Positions 1-9,691 of a stretch of 64,000 nt of DNA are shown here, in pieces (position 1 is the stretch's first letter; every line of letters begins with the position of its first letter). The notes beneath the pieces are model-generated. The model was not told the DNA's origin and searched no databases. It saw only the letters and a list, made by a program, of their open reading frames with translations. The translations under genes were made by a program, and so were the position numbers. The DNA is from AP-15 sp963785565 (lineage in GTDB: Bacteria > Pseudomonadota > Alphaproteobacteria > ATCC43930 > CGMCC-115725): the NCBI GenBank assembly GCA_963785565.1, contig CAWAVV010000039.1, forward strand, positions 45,552-109,551, in the 5' to 3' direction.

Positions 1-1
1 C

Positions 2-601
2 GCGCCGCTCGAACGCCATCCATTCGACTTCGTCGTCGTCCCAGGGTTTGTGCGCGGCGATGCGGTGCCCGCGATCCTCACTGATTTTCCCCTGATTCGC
101 GGCGCCGGCAGCTATCCGGTGGAAAGCCTCGACTACGGGCCGGCTTTTGCCGGCCTCGTCGCAGCGTTGACCGGTCCGGCGCTCGGCCAGGTGGTGGCGG
201 AGAAGTTTGGCGTCGACCTTCGCAGCCGCCCGACGATGCTGACCGTGCGCGGCAACAGCGACGGCAAGGACGGCCGGATCCATACCGACTCCGAAACGAA
301 GATCATCACCCTTCTGTTGTACCTGAACCCGGTGTGGGAGCCGGCCGAGGGCCGGCTGCGCCTGTTGCGCGGTCCGGGCGATCTCGAGGACTACGCTCGC
401 GAGGTGGTGCCGCTCGCCGGGACCATGCTGGCGTTTCGGCGTAGCGGGTGCTCGTTCCACGGGCATCGCCCGCACACCGGCCCGCGCCGCGCGTTGCAGC
501 TGAACTGGGTGACCGACGCCGAAGTAGTCCGCCGTGAACTCGGCCGGCATCGTTGGTCGGCGCGGGTGAAGAAGCTGAACCCATTCCGCGTACCGCCCTG
601 A
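2..601 (+). CDS. 2-oxoglutarate/Fe(II)-dependent oxygenase family protein (5' end outside window)
   Basis: The frame is open from the left edge, and the residues before the first internal GTG (position 50) read HPFDFVVVPGFV, a typical N-terminal strand of this family, so the true start lies outside the window. Counting from the GTG, an iron-binding HxD (H78, D80, in RIHTDSE) is followed by a distal histidine region (FHGHRPH, about 137-142) and an arginine-rich stretch (GPRRALQLNW) suited to binding 2-oxoglutarate. This is the 2-His-1-carboxylate plus Arg layout of the prolyl-4-hydroxylase-like superfamily. The substrate cannot be predicted. Upstream context is missing and the gene downstream is an unrelated porin. 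Confidence 0.75.
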   Translation, partial: APLERHPFDFVVVPGFVRGDAVPAILTDFPLIRGAGSYPVESLDYGPAFAGLVAALTGPALGQVVAEKFGVDLRSRPTMLTVRGNSDGKDGRIHTDSETKIITLLLYLNPVWEPAEGRLRLLRGPGDLEDYAREVVPLAGTMLAFRRSGCSFHGHRPHTGPRRALQLNWVTDAEVVRRELGRHRWSARVKKLNPFRVPP

Positions 602-951
602 TCTCCGTCGGCTGGCGGTGGCGCGCCGGGCGCCCGCACAATAACGGCATGATCGATGCGGGCACTCGACTCGCCGGGATCAGATCCTGATCGTTCTCGC
701 GCAACCCGCTAGAGCGATTCCGCGCGCTTGCGAGACGCAGCGCGTCACCTTGAGGAATATAGCTGCCGGATATGATCTTTTATAATCATAGTGTTATGAG
801 ACAGTGTGGCAGTCCGGACACGCTGCGACGAAAACACCACGCCGACAACAAAGGGCGCTTGATCGCGGTCCAACCTTCAATATTATGGCGCGAGAAGAAC
901 GGGTGTCTTTCGTCCGGGCTGACCGCAACCTTTGATTTCTCGGGGGGAGCA
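602..951. other. Intergenic leader upstream of the porin gene
   Basis: No convincing gene is seen here. The reading frame of the porin stays open through the second half (from about 772), but that part lacks family features and a ribosome site. The stretch holds a small GATCAG-ATC-CTGATC hairpin near 680 and AT-rich promoter-like hexamers (TATGAT at 771, TATAAT at 781). No correctly spaced -35 could be assigned with confidence. Confidence 0.4.
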
Positions 952-2637
952 ATGACCAGAAAGCGGAATATCGGCAACGTGGCGGCGATCGGCGGGGCGA
1001 CCGCGATGGTCGCCTTGCTGACGGGTCTTTCCGGCGCGCACGCCGACGAGCTCGCCGACCTGCGCGCCAATCAGCAGCTTCTCCAGCAGCGGATCGACCA
1101 GTTGGCACAGGCCCAGGCCCAGTATCAGCCTCCGGCGCCGCTGACCGGCGGGGCCGGCGGCGGCCAGGCGTTGACCTTGGGCGCCCAACCGGCGCCGACC
1201 GCTCCGTCGCTGGGCGGCAGCTTTCCGCGGTCGTTTCTGATCCCGGGTACCGACACCTCGATCCGCGTCGGCGGCTTTGTCGACATCACCGCGCTCGACT
1301 TTCTGCAGGGCGCCAACAGTGGGAACCCCGGCACCCCCAGCTCCAACGCCGGCCAAAACGGCAACCTGGCGTCGATACCGATCGGCGAAGCCTTTGTCCC
1401 TGGCGCGGCCAATGGCGGTGTCGTCGCGCAGTCGTCCAACCATTCGCGCAGCAACGGCGTGTTCATGTTCAGCCCGCAGCAATCGCGGCTCGACGTCGAG
1501 ACCCGCACCCCGACGGCCTGGGGCGAGTCGCGGACGTTTTTCTCCTTCGACTGGGCCGGCGGCAACGGTTTCAGCGCCCTGAGCGTGCAGCAGGCCGGCG
1601 GCGACAGCCTGATCCCGCGCCTGCGCTTCGCCTATGGCACGTTGGGCGGGTTCCTCGGCGGCCAGGCCCTCTCGAACTTCTCGGATGCCGATGCCGACAC
1701 CGAATCGATGGAGTTCGGCGGCACGATGGGCTCGACCGGCGGCAATCGCATCCCGCAAGTGCGCTACACCGTCGCCGGTCCGTACGGCAGCGCCTTCTCG
1801 GTGTCGGCCGAACAACCGCTCACCGGCATCATCGTGCCGGCCGGCACGATATCCAACGACCAGGTGCTCGCGGCCAGCCCGTTCGGCGCCACCAGCGTAA
1901 CGGCCCCGTTGGTCCCCGCGGGAAGCTTCTGCAACGGCGTCCCCTGCACCGGGAGCGGGATTGTCAACGGGACCACGACGCAGTTCAACCCGGCCCAGAC
2001 CAGGGCGCCCACCCTGACCGCCGCCTCCTATTGGTCGCAGCCCTGGGGGCATGTCGACTTTGCCGCTGAACTGATGCCGCTGTTTGTCAATGACGGCCGT
2101 TTCGTCAGCCAGGAATTCCTCGGCTATGGCGGGCACATCTCCGGCGACGTGCACCCCGGTTGGTGGGGCTACAACAAGGACGATTTCCTGTTCAGCGCCG
2201 TCATCGGCGAAGCGCTCGGCGCCAACACCAGCGGCGGGTCGGCCACTGGGTTCTCGCTGGCGAGCAACTTCAGCGTCGCCACCTCGTGCGCGACGCCGAC
2301 GCCGACCTGCACGGGCTTGGCGGCAGCGTCGAACATCATTACCAAGCCGATCTTCGGGTACAGCATGCAAGGCGGCTACCAGCATTGGTGGACGCCGAAC
2401 CTGCGCTCGACCATCGCCGCCGGCAATTGGCAGCAAGCCGTCCCCTCGCAGATCATCGGGCCGACCGAGTCCAACTCGGCGAACAAGCAGCAGTGGAACA
2501 CCTTCATCAACCTGGTGTGGAACCCGGTCGCGTTTATCACCACCGGCGTCGAGTACATGTATGGCAGGCGCGTCGTGGTCTCGAACGCCTCCGGCACCGA
2601 ACAAGTGCTGATCGCCAAGTGGCGCGTGGCCTTCTAA
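952..2637 (+). CDS. Outer-membrane porin, DcaP-like family
   Basis: Predicted 561-residue outer-membrane beta-barrel for uptake of small, probably anionic, solutes. The start at 952 is chosen because it follows a strong ribosome site (GGGGGGAGCA) and opens a clear signal peptide (MTRKRNIG, then a hydrophobic core ending GLSGAHADE). The mature N-terminus is a short coiled coil (LADLRANQQLLQQRIDQLAQ), as in trimeric DcaP-type porins. It is followed by the hallmark FLIPGTDTSIRVGGFVD segment that begins the barrel. The protein ends with aromatic beta-strands and a C-terminal Phe (KWRVAF), the usual BAM recognition signature. The gene stands alone and ends in a strong terminator. An alternative start at 772 would bury the signal peptide and is rejected. 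Confidence 0.85.
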   Translation: MTRKRNIGNVAAIGGATAMVALLTGLSGAHADELADLRANQQLLQQRIDQLAQAQAQYQPPAPLTGGAGGGQALTLGAQPAPTAPSLGGSFPRSFLIPGTDTSIRVGGFVDITALDFLQGANSGNPGTPSSNAGQNGNLASIPIGEAFVPGAANGGVVAQSSNHSRSNGVFMFSPQQSRLDVETRTPTAWGESRTFFSFDWAGGNGFSALSVQQAGGDSLIPRLRFAYGTLGGFLGGQALSNFSDADADTESMEFGGTMGSTGGNRIPQVRYTVAGPYGSAFSVSAEQPLTGIIVPAGTISNDQVLAASPFGATSVTAPLVPAGSFCNGVPCTGSGIVNGTTTQFNPAQTRAPTLTAASYWSQPWGHVDFAAELMPLFVNDGRFVSQEFLGYGGHISGDVHPGWWGYNKDDFLFSAVIGEALGANTSGGSATGFSLASNFSVATSCATPTPTCTGLAAASNIITKPIFGYSMQGGYQHWWTPNLRSTIAAGNWQQAVPSQIIGPTESNSANKQQWNTFINLVWNPVAFITTGVEYMYGRRVVVSNASGTEQVLIAKWRVAF

Positions 2638-2662
2638 ACAGAAACTACACGGAACCTCGGCG

Positions 2663-2691
2663 CCCGCCGGTTATGCCGGCGGGTTTTCTTT
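2663..2691 (+). terminator. Rho-independent terminator of the porin gene
   Basis: A perfect 8-bp stem (CCCGCCGG / CCGGCGGG) with loop TTATG is followed by a T-rich tail (TTTTCTTTAT). It lies 26 bp after the porin stop codon. Confidence 0.9.
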
Positions 2692-2774
2692 ATGTGCAAC
2701 CGTTCCTTCACGGCGCAACAGGATCGCTTCAACGGGAGCGAATTGGCGTCGACCGGCGGCGCGAAGCGATCTGG

Positions 2775-3152
2775 TTAGTAATTGGAGATCTCGATCAGGT
2801 TCTGATCGGGGTCGCGGATATACACCGACTGGATTGTGCCGATGGCGCCGGCGCGGGGCCCCGGCCCAGCGACGATCGGCACCTCGCATCTGGCGAGATG
2901 CGCCGTGACCTCGGCAAGCGGCACGGCGGTTATGAAGCACAGATCACCCGAGCCTGGAGTTGGCCGGTCGGCAACGAGGCCGGGAATCTTATCGGCCGGA
3001 TGCAGGTTGATCTTCTGTTGGCCGAATTTGAGTGCGGTGCGTCCTTCGCCAAAGGTGGTGACCTCCATCCCCAGCACCCGCGTATAAAATTCGCACGTGC
3101 TCGCGATATCGGCCACGGTCAGGACCAGATGGTCGAGGCGTTCGATCTGCAT
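2775..3152 (-). CDS. VOC (glyoxalase/bleomycin-resistance/dioxygenase) superfamily protein
   Basis: 125-residue single-module vicinal-oxygen-chelate protein. The paired beta-alpha-beta-beta-beta units are visible. Metal-ligand candidates are H8 (LDHLVLTV), H51 (KINLHP) and E121 (NLIEISNY), the three family positions. The DPDQNLIEISNY end closely matches the VOC group often annotated 'virulence protein' or glyoxalase-like. The reaction is unknown. It lies just upstream (minus strand) of nothing obvious and is followed by the porin terminator on the other strand. Confidence 0.85.
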   Translation of the reverse strand: MQIERLDHLVLTVADIASTCEFYTRVLGMEVTTFGEGRTALKFGQQKINLHPADKIPGLVADRPTPGSGDLCFITAVPLAEVTAHLARCEVPIVAGPGPRAGAIGTIQSVYIRDPDQNLIEISNY

Positions 3153-3167
3153 GGGACGGGCTCCGGC

Positions 3168-3254
3168 TTATAGGATCGCCGAGAATGTCACGAGCGCGGT
3201 CACCCCGCCAGCCGCAGCGGCAATCGCCTGCCATATCGTCGACACCGAGCTCAA
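3168..3254 (-). CDS. Possible 28-residue hydrophobic small protein
   Basis: A short frame starts at a TTG that overlaps the stop codon of the DUF1223 gene (TTGA), an arrangement that permits translational coupling. It encodes MSSVSTIWQAIAAAAGG and then a hydrophobic tail VTALVTFSAIL, enough for one short membrane helix. I do not recognise a family. The coupling and the helix are the only support, so it may be chance. Confidence 0.25.
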   Translation of the reverse strand: MSSVSTIWQAIAAAAGGVTALVTFSAIL

Positions 3255-3958
3255 AGCGGCTCGCGGTCGGCGACGGCGGCGCCGAGGATACGGCCGTCGG
3301 GGGCCTGGACGATCGCCGCCAGGCGGTCGCTCTGCCAGGGCGGCGTCGACACGATCTGACTTGCGCTGCCGGTGAATCGCCCGACCTCTTCAATGCCGCG
3401 CACGACATCGACATGCGTCAGAGTGCGCCCCGAATTTTCGCCGCGTTTGACGGTATCGACGCGGCGGCGGTCGAAGCCGATCAACACGACCGAGGCGCTT
3501 GCCGTGACACCGCCCTGACCCAGGGTTATTCTGGCCTGGCCGTTTTTGAACGAAAGCGTCACGGGTACGACGCTGGGCTCGCGGCTGGTGGCGTCGAGCG
3601 CGCGCTCGACCGCGCCGCGGTCTGAGCCCACCGCCTCACGCCGGCCGTCGACGACAATTTGTGGCGTGTATACGGCGTCAATGTTGAGGAGCCGGGCGTA
3701 TCGCTCTTGGCGCGCGGTCGCCTCGGGGCTGGACGACGGATCTTTCCAGCCGAGCCGGTCCCAATAATCGACATGAAACGACAGCGTCAGCACATCCCGG
3801 CGGTCTGCCAGCTCGACGAGCAGCGCATCGGCGGGTGGACACGAAGAACAACCCTCCGAGGTGAACAGCTCGACCACGATCGGTCGCTCGCCTGCCTGCA
3901 CCGGCAGTATTGCAGATAACAGAAAAAGCGATGTGAGCGCCGCGCGTGTTTTGATCAT
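3251..3958 (-). CDS. Exported DUF1223 thioredoxin-fold protein
   Basis: 235 residues with an N-terminal signal peptide (MIKTRAALTSLFLLSAILPVQAG). The DUF1223 core follows: VVELFTSEGCSSCPPAD carries a CxxC pair in a thioredoxin-like position, followed by the conserved HVDYWDRLGWKDP and YTPQIVVDG blocks. The family is periplasmic and widespread in alphaproteobacteria; its function is not settled, and a redox role is inferred from the CxxC. The length is normal for the family. Its stop overlaps a candidate small ORF. Confidence 0.9.
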   Translation of the reverse strand: MIKTRAALTSLFLLSAILPVQAGERPIVVELFTSEGCSSCPPADALLVELADRRDVLTLSFHVDYWDRLGWKDPSSSPEATARQERYARLLNIDAVYTPQIVVDGRREAVGSDRGAVERALDATSREPSVVPVTLSFKNGQARITLGQGGVTASASVVLIGFDRRRVDTVKRGENSGRTLTHVDVVRGIEEVGRFTGSASQIVSTPPWQSDRLAAIVQAPDGRILGAAVADREPL

Positions 3959-4019
3959 GCCGCAATCTTAGGGCAGGTCGTCCGCATTGCGGATCAACAG
4001 AGCGTGAAGGGGGTCCAGA

Positions 4020-6044
4020 CTAGGTACCGGCAGATTTCGCCCGTTCGAGGCGCCACCAAGCTTCGAGCACGGTGGCGACCGACCAGGCCTGCGCTGGACA
4101 GCCGCGCGGGGTGTGTGGCGGGTCGCCGTCGAAGATCTCGCTGACCTGACCGAGCCCGGCATCGGCCAGATGGTCGCCGATCGGTTCCAAAAACCGCTGT
4201 GCCACGATCGCGTCGCCGTGGACGCGATAATGCGCCAGCGCCCAAGGACCGAGCAGCCAAGCCCAGACGGTGCCCTGGTGATACGCGCCGTCGCGCTCTG
4301 GTGCCGCGCCAAAGCAAGCGCCGCTATAGGCCGCCTCGTCGGGCGCCAGCGAGCGCAGGCCGTAAGACGTTACCAGAGGGCCGGCACAGCGCCGCAGAAC
4401 CGCGCGCTGGGTTGCCGGATCGAGTGGGCTCGCCGGCAGGCTTACGGCGAAGATCTGGTTGGGCCGCAGGCTCGGATCAGCCCCGTCCGGCCCGTCGATG
4501 ACATCGTAGAGACCTTGGTCCTTGGGCATGACAAACCGGGCAAATCCCTGCCGTGCCCCTGCCGCCGCGGCCCGATAGCGCGCGTCTGGCGCTCCAATCC
4601 GTTGGGCCATTGCCGCCATCGCGGTGAGGGCGTTGTACCACAGGGCGTTGATTTCGACCGGCTTGCCGGTGCGCGGGGTGACTACCCGGTCGCCGACGCG
4701 CGCATCCATCCAGGTCAGTTGCACACCCTTCTCGCCGGCGTGCAGCAGCCCGTCCACGGGATCGACGCCGATGCCGAAGCGGGTGCCTTTGAAATGCCAG
4801 CCGATGATCTCGGCCAGCACCGGAAAGACCTCGCGCAGCGCCGCCTCGTCACCGCTCGTCTCCACATAGGCGCGCCAAGCCTCAATATACCACAGGGTCG
4901 CATCGGCGGTGTTGTAATCGGGCGCGGCTCCAGCGCCGGGAAAGACATTGGGCAGCATCCCGCGATCGACAAAGCCGGCAAAGGTTTCGAGGATCTCGCG
5001 CGCTGCGGCGAACCGGCCGGTCGCCAGACACAGCCCGGGCAGCGAGATCATCGTATCGCGGCCCCAATCCCCGAACCAAGGATAGCCGGCAATGACGGAC
5101 CGTCCCTCGGGCAAGCCGGCGAGCGGCCGGGCGATCAGATAAAGATCGGTCGCCAGCACCAGCCGCATTACCCAGCCGGGCGCGTCGGCAAAAACCGGGT
5201 CGGCGGCGATCGTCCGCTCCAGCACCCCTCGATCATGGGCTCGGCGGCGTTCGAGCGCCACGTCGAGATCGGGTGCTGCCGGACGTGCGAGGCTTGCGAC
5301 AAAGCCGCTCCAAATCCCCGCCGCCAGCGGTAATTCGAGGTCGCCGATGTGAAGATGCGAGTCGTGCGCGCCGAGCCCGCGCTCGCGCTCGACCGGCAGG
5401 TCGAAATCGCGATACCACTCGCTGCGCGCAGCGACGGCGCCGCCGGTCGCGGCGATGTGCAGCGCGAACCGGTTCGGGACCGTCATCGTCAGCGCCGCTC
5501 GTTCGGCGGCGATCTGCGGTGCAAAGCCCGGCGGCCAGGTGTCGCCGTGGTGGTCGCGGCCATTGGCCAGAAGCGCCACCGACAGTAGCGGCGCCGGCGC
5601 GTCGCTCTCGCCCTCGATCCGCCAGGCGACGTAGACCGTGTCGGCGCCCGGCTCCATCCACAACCGCTGCTCGACGACATGGCCGCCGAAGGCGAAGCGC
5701 CACACCGGGACCGTGCCGTCGAGGTGAAAGCTTTCGAGCGCCAGATGGCCCTGGGGAGCGACCGCGCCGCTTGCCCAGCGATTGGCGAACAGCGGCTGCG
5801 TCTCGCCACCCGAGATGAAACGCGCATCAGCTTTGGCAAGTACGAGGACGCGGCCGAGCGGCGGATCGACGGGCGCCACCAACAACGCGTGGTAGCGCCG
5901 CGTCAGGCTCTGCGCGATGGTTCCGCCGGCATAGCCGCCGCGGCCGTTGGTGATCCACCACTCGCGCCGCTCGGCGGCGGCGAGATCGCCGCAGATCGCG
6001 CGGCCAAAGCGGATCGGCTGAAGCCGGGCGAGCGGGTCCGGCAT
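4020..6044 (-). CDS. Amylo-alpha-1,6-glucosidase / glycogen-debranching-type GH
   Basis: 674 residues. The N-terminal beta-sandwich domain (ITNGRGGYAGGTIAQSLTRRYH) and the C-terminal (alpha/alpha)6 barrel (PWFGDWGRDTMISLPG, TADATLWYIEAW, YHQGTVWAWLLGPWALA) match archaeal/bacterial glycogen-debranching enzymes (GDE_N plus GDE_C). It would hydrolyse alpha-1,6 branch points of glycogen or related glucans in the cytoplasm. The ORF is intact. It lies 15 bp after another glycoside hydrolase gene on the same strand, suggesting a two-gene carbohydrate operon. Confidence 0.9.
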   Translation of the reverse strand: MPDPLARLQPIRFGRAICGDLAAAERREWWITNGRGGYAGGTIAQSLTRRYHALLVAPVDPPLGRVLVLAKADARFISGGETQPLFANRWASGAVAPQGHLALESFHLDGTVPVWRFAFGGHVVEQRLWMEPGADTVYVAWRIEGESDAPAPLLSVALLANGRDHHGDTWPPGFAPQIAAERAALTMTVPNRFALHIAATGGAVAARSEWYRDFDLPVERERGLGAHDSHLHIGDLELPLAAGIWSGFVASLARPAAPDLDVALERRRAHDRGVLERTIAADPVFADAPGWVMRLVLATDLYLIARPLAGLPEGRSVIAGYPWFGDWGRDTMISLPGLCLATGRFAAAREILETFAGFVDRGMLPNVFPGAGAAPDYNTADATLWYIEAWRAYVETSGDEAALREVFPVLAEIIGWHFKGTRFGIGVDPVDGLLHAGEKGVQLTWMDARVGDRVVTPRTGKPVEINALWYNALTAMAAMAQRIGAPDARYRAAAAGARQGFARFVMPKDQGLYDVIDGPDGADPSLRPNQIFAVSLPASPLDPATQRAVLRRCAGPLVTSYGLRSLAPDEAAYSGACFGAAPERDGAYHQGTVWAWLLGPWALAHYRVHGDAIVAQRFLEPIGDHLADAGLGQVSEIFDGDPPHTPRGCPAQAWSVATVLEAWWRLERAKSAGT

Positions 6045-6059
6045 TGGCCCCGGCCCGCC

Positions 6060-8793
6060 TCAACGCGCGCCGACCGGCTCAGGCAGGGCCGCCTCAACTG
6101 CCTCCGGCGGTTGCGCTTCGGTGGTGTAGGCGGTCGGATACGTGCGCATCAGCATCCCAACGAGAGCCGTCCAGCCGGTCTGGTGTGCGGCGCCAAGACC
6201 CTTGCCGGTGTCGCCGTTGAAAAATTCGTAGAACAAGACATTGTCTTTGAAATTCACATCGTTCTGCTCGAGCGCAGAATCGCCGAATACCGGCCGATGC
6301 CCGGCTTGATCGCGCAGAAATATCCGGCACAAGCGCCGTGCCAACTCGGCCGCGACCTCGCCCAGGTGGAGCAACGTGCCGGAGCCAACCGGACATTCGA
6401 CCTTGAAATCGTCGCCGTAATAGCTGTGAAATCTCTGCAGCGACTCGATCAGCAGGAAATTGACCGGAAACCAGATTGGCCCACGCCAATTCGAATTGCC
6501 GCCGAAAACATCGGTTGCGCATTCTCCCGCTACGTAATGGACACTGATCTGGTTGCCGGCGTGCTCGAAAACATAAGGGTTGCTTTCGTGAAATTTGGAC
6601 AATGAACGCACGCCGTAATCCGACAAAAATTCGGTCTCATCGAGCATGCGGGCGAGCAGGCGCTTCATGCGGTGGCCACGCAGCAGCGACAGCAGGTGCC
6701 GCTCGCCGGCGCTGGGGTCAACCCAGCGCGAGACCAGCTGCGCCAGCTTCGGCCGATGGTCGAGAAACCAGCGCAGCCGTGCGGTGAAGTGCGGTAATCG
6801 GGTGAAGACCGAACTGTCGAGCACCTCGACCGCAAACAAAGGGATCAGCCCGACCATCGAGCGCAGACGCAGGGGGATCCGCTCGCCGTCGGGCAGATGC
6901 AGAACATCGTAATAGAATTCGTCGGTCTCGTCCCACAGCCCGATGCCCTCGCCGCCAATGTTGGTCATCGCCTCGGCGATATAAAGGAAATGCTCGAAGA
7001 ATTTGGTGGCGAGGTCCTCGTAGACGCGGTCCTCAAGCGCCAGTTCAAGAGCGATACGCATCAGATTGAGCGTGTACATCGCCATCCAGGCGGTGCCGTC
7101 GGATTGGTTGATCGTGCCGCCGGTCGGCAACGGCGCGCTGCGGTCAAAAATGCCGATATTGTCGAGACCGAGAAAACCGCCCTGGAAGATGTTGTGACCC
7201 TCGGCATCCTTGCGGTTGACCCACCAGGTGAAATTCAACATCAGTCGGTGGAAAACCGTTTCAAGAAAGGCCCGGTCGCCGTGGCCGCTTCGCTCGCGAT
7301 CGATTTCATACAGCCGCCAGGTCGCCCAGGCATGTACCGGCGGGTTGACGTCGCCGAATGCCCATTCATAGGCGGGTAACTGGCCATTGGGGTGCATGTA
7401 CCAGTCGCGCGTCAGCAGAACCAGCTGCCTTTTGGCGTAGGCGGGATCGACGCGAGCCAGTATCACGCTATGAAAGGCGAGATCCCATGAGGCATACCAC
7501 GGATATTCCCATTTGTCGGGCACCGAGATGACGTCGGCGTTATTCAGATGGCGCCAGTCCGAGTCGCGCCCATGCCGCCGTCATTCCGGTGGCGCCGGTT
7601 GCAGCGGGTCGCCATCGAGCCATTCCGGGATGTCGAAATAGTAGAACTGTTTGGTCCACAGCATGCCGGCGAGCGATTGGCGATGTACCCGTCGCGTATC
7701 GGGATCGTCGATGTCCCGTTGCAGTTCGGCATAAAACTCGTCGGCCTCGGCGCGGCGCCCGGCAGAGCACGTTGCTGAAATCGTCGAACCCCGGGTTGGC
7801 GCCATCACGCGTCAGCCGCAGGCGCAACCGAGCGTTGCCGCCCGCTGGCAAGTTCAACCGGTAATGCGCCGCGACCTTGGTGCCCAGTCGTGCCGGGTTT
7901 ACCGCCTCCGGATTGCCATTGACGATGTAGTCGTTGATCCCGTCCTTGAAATATTGACCCGGCGCGTTCATTCCCCAGAGCCGCCGGATATTGGTGTCGT
8001 TTTCGCAAAAGAGAAATTGCGGGCTGCCCTCGCAGCGCAGCCGCATCGGCGTCAGCAGCGGATGGTCGATCGAGATCGTGTCGCTGCCGCGGGCCAATAG
8101 CCGCGGCTTCATCAATTCCGGCTTCCACGACCAGATATTGCGCGCCCAAAGCTGCGGCAGCACATGCAGCGACGCCTCCTCGGACGCGCGATTGTGGACC
8201 GTCACCTGCATCAGGATGTCGTCGGGATCGGCCTTGGCGTATTCGATCTCGACATCGAAATAGCGGCTCTCGGCAAATACGCCGGTATCGATCAGCTCGA
8301 ATTCCGCCATGCCCTTGCCGCGCCGCCGGTTTTCTTCGACCAGCCGTGTGTAGGGAAATGCCGCCTGCGGGTATTTATAAAGCATCCGCATGTAGGAATG
8401 GGTCGGGGTGCCGTCGAGGTAGTAATAGAGTTCCTTGACGTCCTCGCCGTGATTGCCTTCCAAATTGGTGAGCCCGAACAACCGTTCCTTGAGGATCGGG
8501 TCGTGGCCGTTCCACAGGGCGAGACCGAGACACAGCAGCAGCTGATCGTCGCTAAAGCCGCCGATCGCGTCCTCGCCCCAGCGATAGGCGCGACTACGCG
8601 CATGGTCGTGCGGCAGATACTCCCAAGCGGTGCCGTAGGGGCTGTAATCCTCGCGCACCGTGCCCCATTGCCGGTCGCTCGGGTACGGTCCCCAGCGCTG
8701 CCACTTTGTGCCCTTGCCGATATCGGCCAGACGCGCCCCTTCGGCCGTTCGGGGCGCCGCTCCACCCGATCCTGTCGCTGCAGTTGTCGCCAT
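6060..8793 (-). pseudogene. GH63-like (MGH1-type) glucosidase, broken by a frameshift and an in-frame stop
   Basis: The N-terminal part (from 8793, ATG preceded by GGGAGGAAGG; WGPYPSDRQWGTVREDYSPYG) and the C-terminal part (DKWEYPWYASWDLAFH, LPAYEWAFGDVNPPVHAWA) together make one roughly 900-residue bacterial glucosidase. Two lesions separate them. A one-base frameshift lies near 7765, after FDDFSNVL, where the other frame continues AGRRAEADEFYAEL. An in-frame TGA lies at 7581-7583 between QPAPPE and RRHGRDSDWRHL. All three pieces keep family-level conservation, so the damage is recent or a sequencing error. If intact, it would work with the neighbouring debranching-type enzyme on alpha-glucans or glucosyl osmolytes. 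Confidence 0.8.
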
Positions 8794-8884
8794 CACCTTC
8801 CTCCCGGAAGGGCTCAGGCTATACGCTCGATATGCGTCGACCAAACCTCTTTTGCGGGGACGGGGGCGATCCGAACGGCCGCGC

Positions 8885-9667
8885 TTACTGCATGAACCAG
8901 CCGTGGCTGACGACGAGAGACTGGCCGGTCAGCGCGTTGGTCTTGAAGCCGGCGAGAAACAGCACCGCCTCGGCGACGTCTTCGGTGGTGGTGAACTCGC
9001 CGTCGACCGTGTCCTTCAGCATGACGTGCTCGATTACATCATCCTCGCTGATGCTGAGCTCCTTGGCCTGCTCGGGGATCTGCTTATCGACGAGCGGCGT
9101 GCGGACAAAGCCGGGGCAGACGACATTGGCGCGGACATTGTGCTCGGCGCCCTCCTTGGCCACGACCTTGCACAATCCGATCAGCCCGTGCTTCGCAGTG
9201 ACATAGGGCGCTTTCAGAACCGAGGCCTCTTTCGAATGCACCGATCCCATATAGACGATGCTTCCCGACTTCGCCTGGTACATGTGGCGCAAGCAGGCCT
9301 TTGTCGTCAAAAATGCCCCATCCAGGTGGATCGCCAGCAACCGCTTCCACTCTGCGAACGGGAAATCGACGACCGGCCTCACGATCTGAATGCCGGCGTT
9401 GCTGACCAATACGTCGATCCTGTGGTATTTCGCCATGGTATCGGCGACGCCTTTCTCCACCGCGGCCTCGTCCGCGACATTCATGGCGACGGCAAAGGCG
9501 TCGGCACCATTGCCTTTGATCTCGCGAGCTGCTGCGTCGGCGGCGTCGAGATTGAGATCGGCGATCACGGGGATGCCGCCCTCGGCGGCAAAGCGCAGCG
9601 CGATCTCCTTGCCGATACCGCTGGCTGCACCGGTGATGATGCCGACCTTTCCACCGAAACGAGACAT
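8885..9667 (-). CDS. bdhA: 3-hydroxybutyrate dehydrogenase (SDR family)
   Basis: 260 residues. The protein has an NAD-binding TGAASGIG motif (12-19), the NAG motif (SNAGIQ) and a catalytic Ser-Tyr-Lys arrangement (GSVHSKEASVLKAPYVTAKHG). Its C-terminal GQSLVVSHGWFMQ is characteristic of D-3-hydroxybutyrate dehydrogenases. It interconverts 3-hydroxybutyrate and acetoacetate, a step in polyhydroxybutyrate use. The acetoacetate decarboxylase gene lies immediately upstream on the same strand (24-bp gap), so the two act on the same intermediate. Confidence 0.92.
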   Translation of the reverse strand: MSRFGGKVGIITGAASGIGKEIALRFAAEGGIPVIADLNLDAADAAAREIKGNGADAFAVAMNVADEAAVEKGVADTMAKYHRIDVLVSNAGIQIVRPVVDFPFAEWKRLLAIHLDGAFLTTKACLRHMYQAKSGSIVYMGSVHSKEASVLKAPYVTAKHGLIGLCKVVAKEGAEHNVRANVVCPGFVRTPLVDKQIPEQAKELSISEDDVIEHVMLKDTVDGEFTTTEDVAEAVLFLAGFKTNALTGQSLVVSHGWFMQ

Positions 9668-9691
9668 TGCACCGGGTCCTTTCAGATTGGT

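Noticed and set aside
883..2604. 573-codon minus-strand open frame
   Set aside because: Shadow of the porin gene; Arg/Gly/Ala-rich with no family features.
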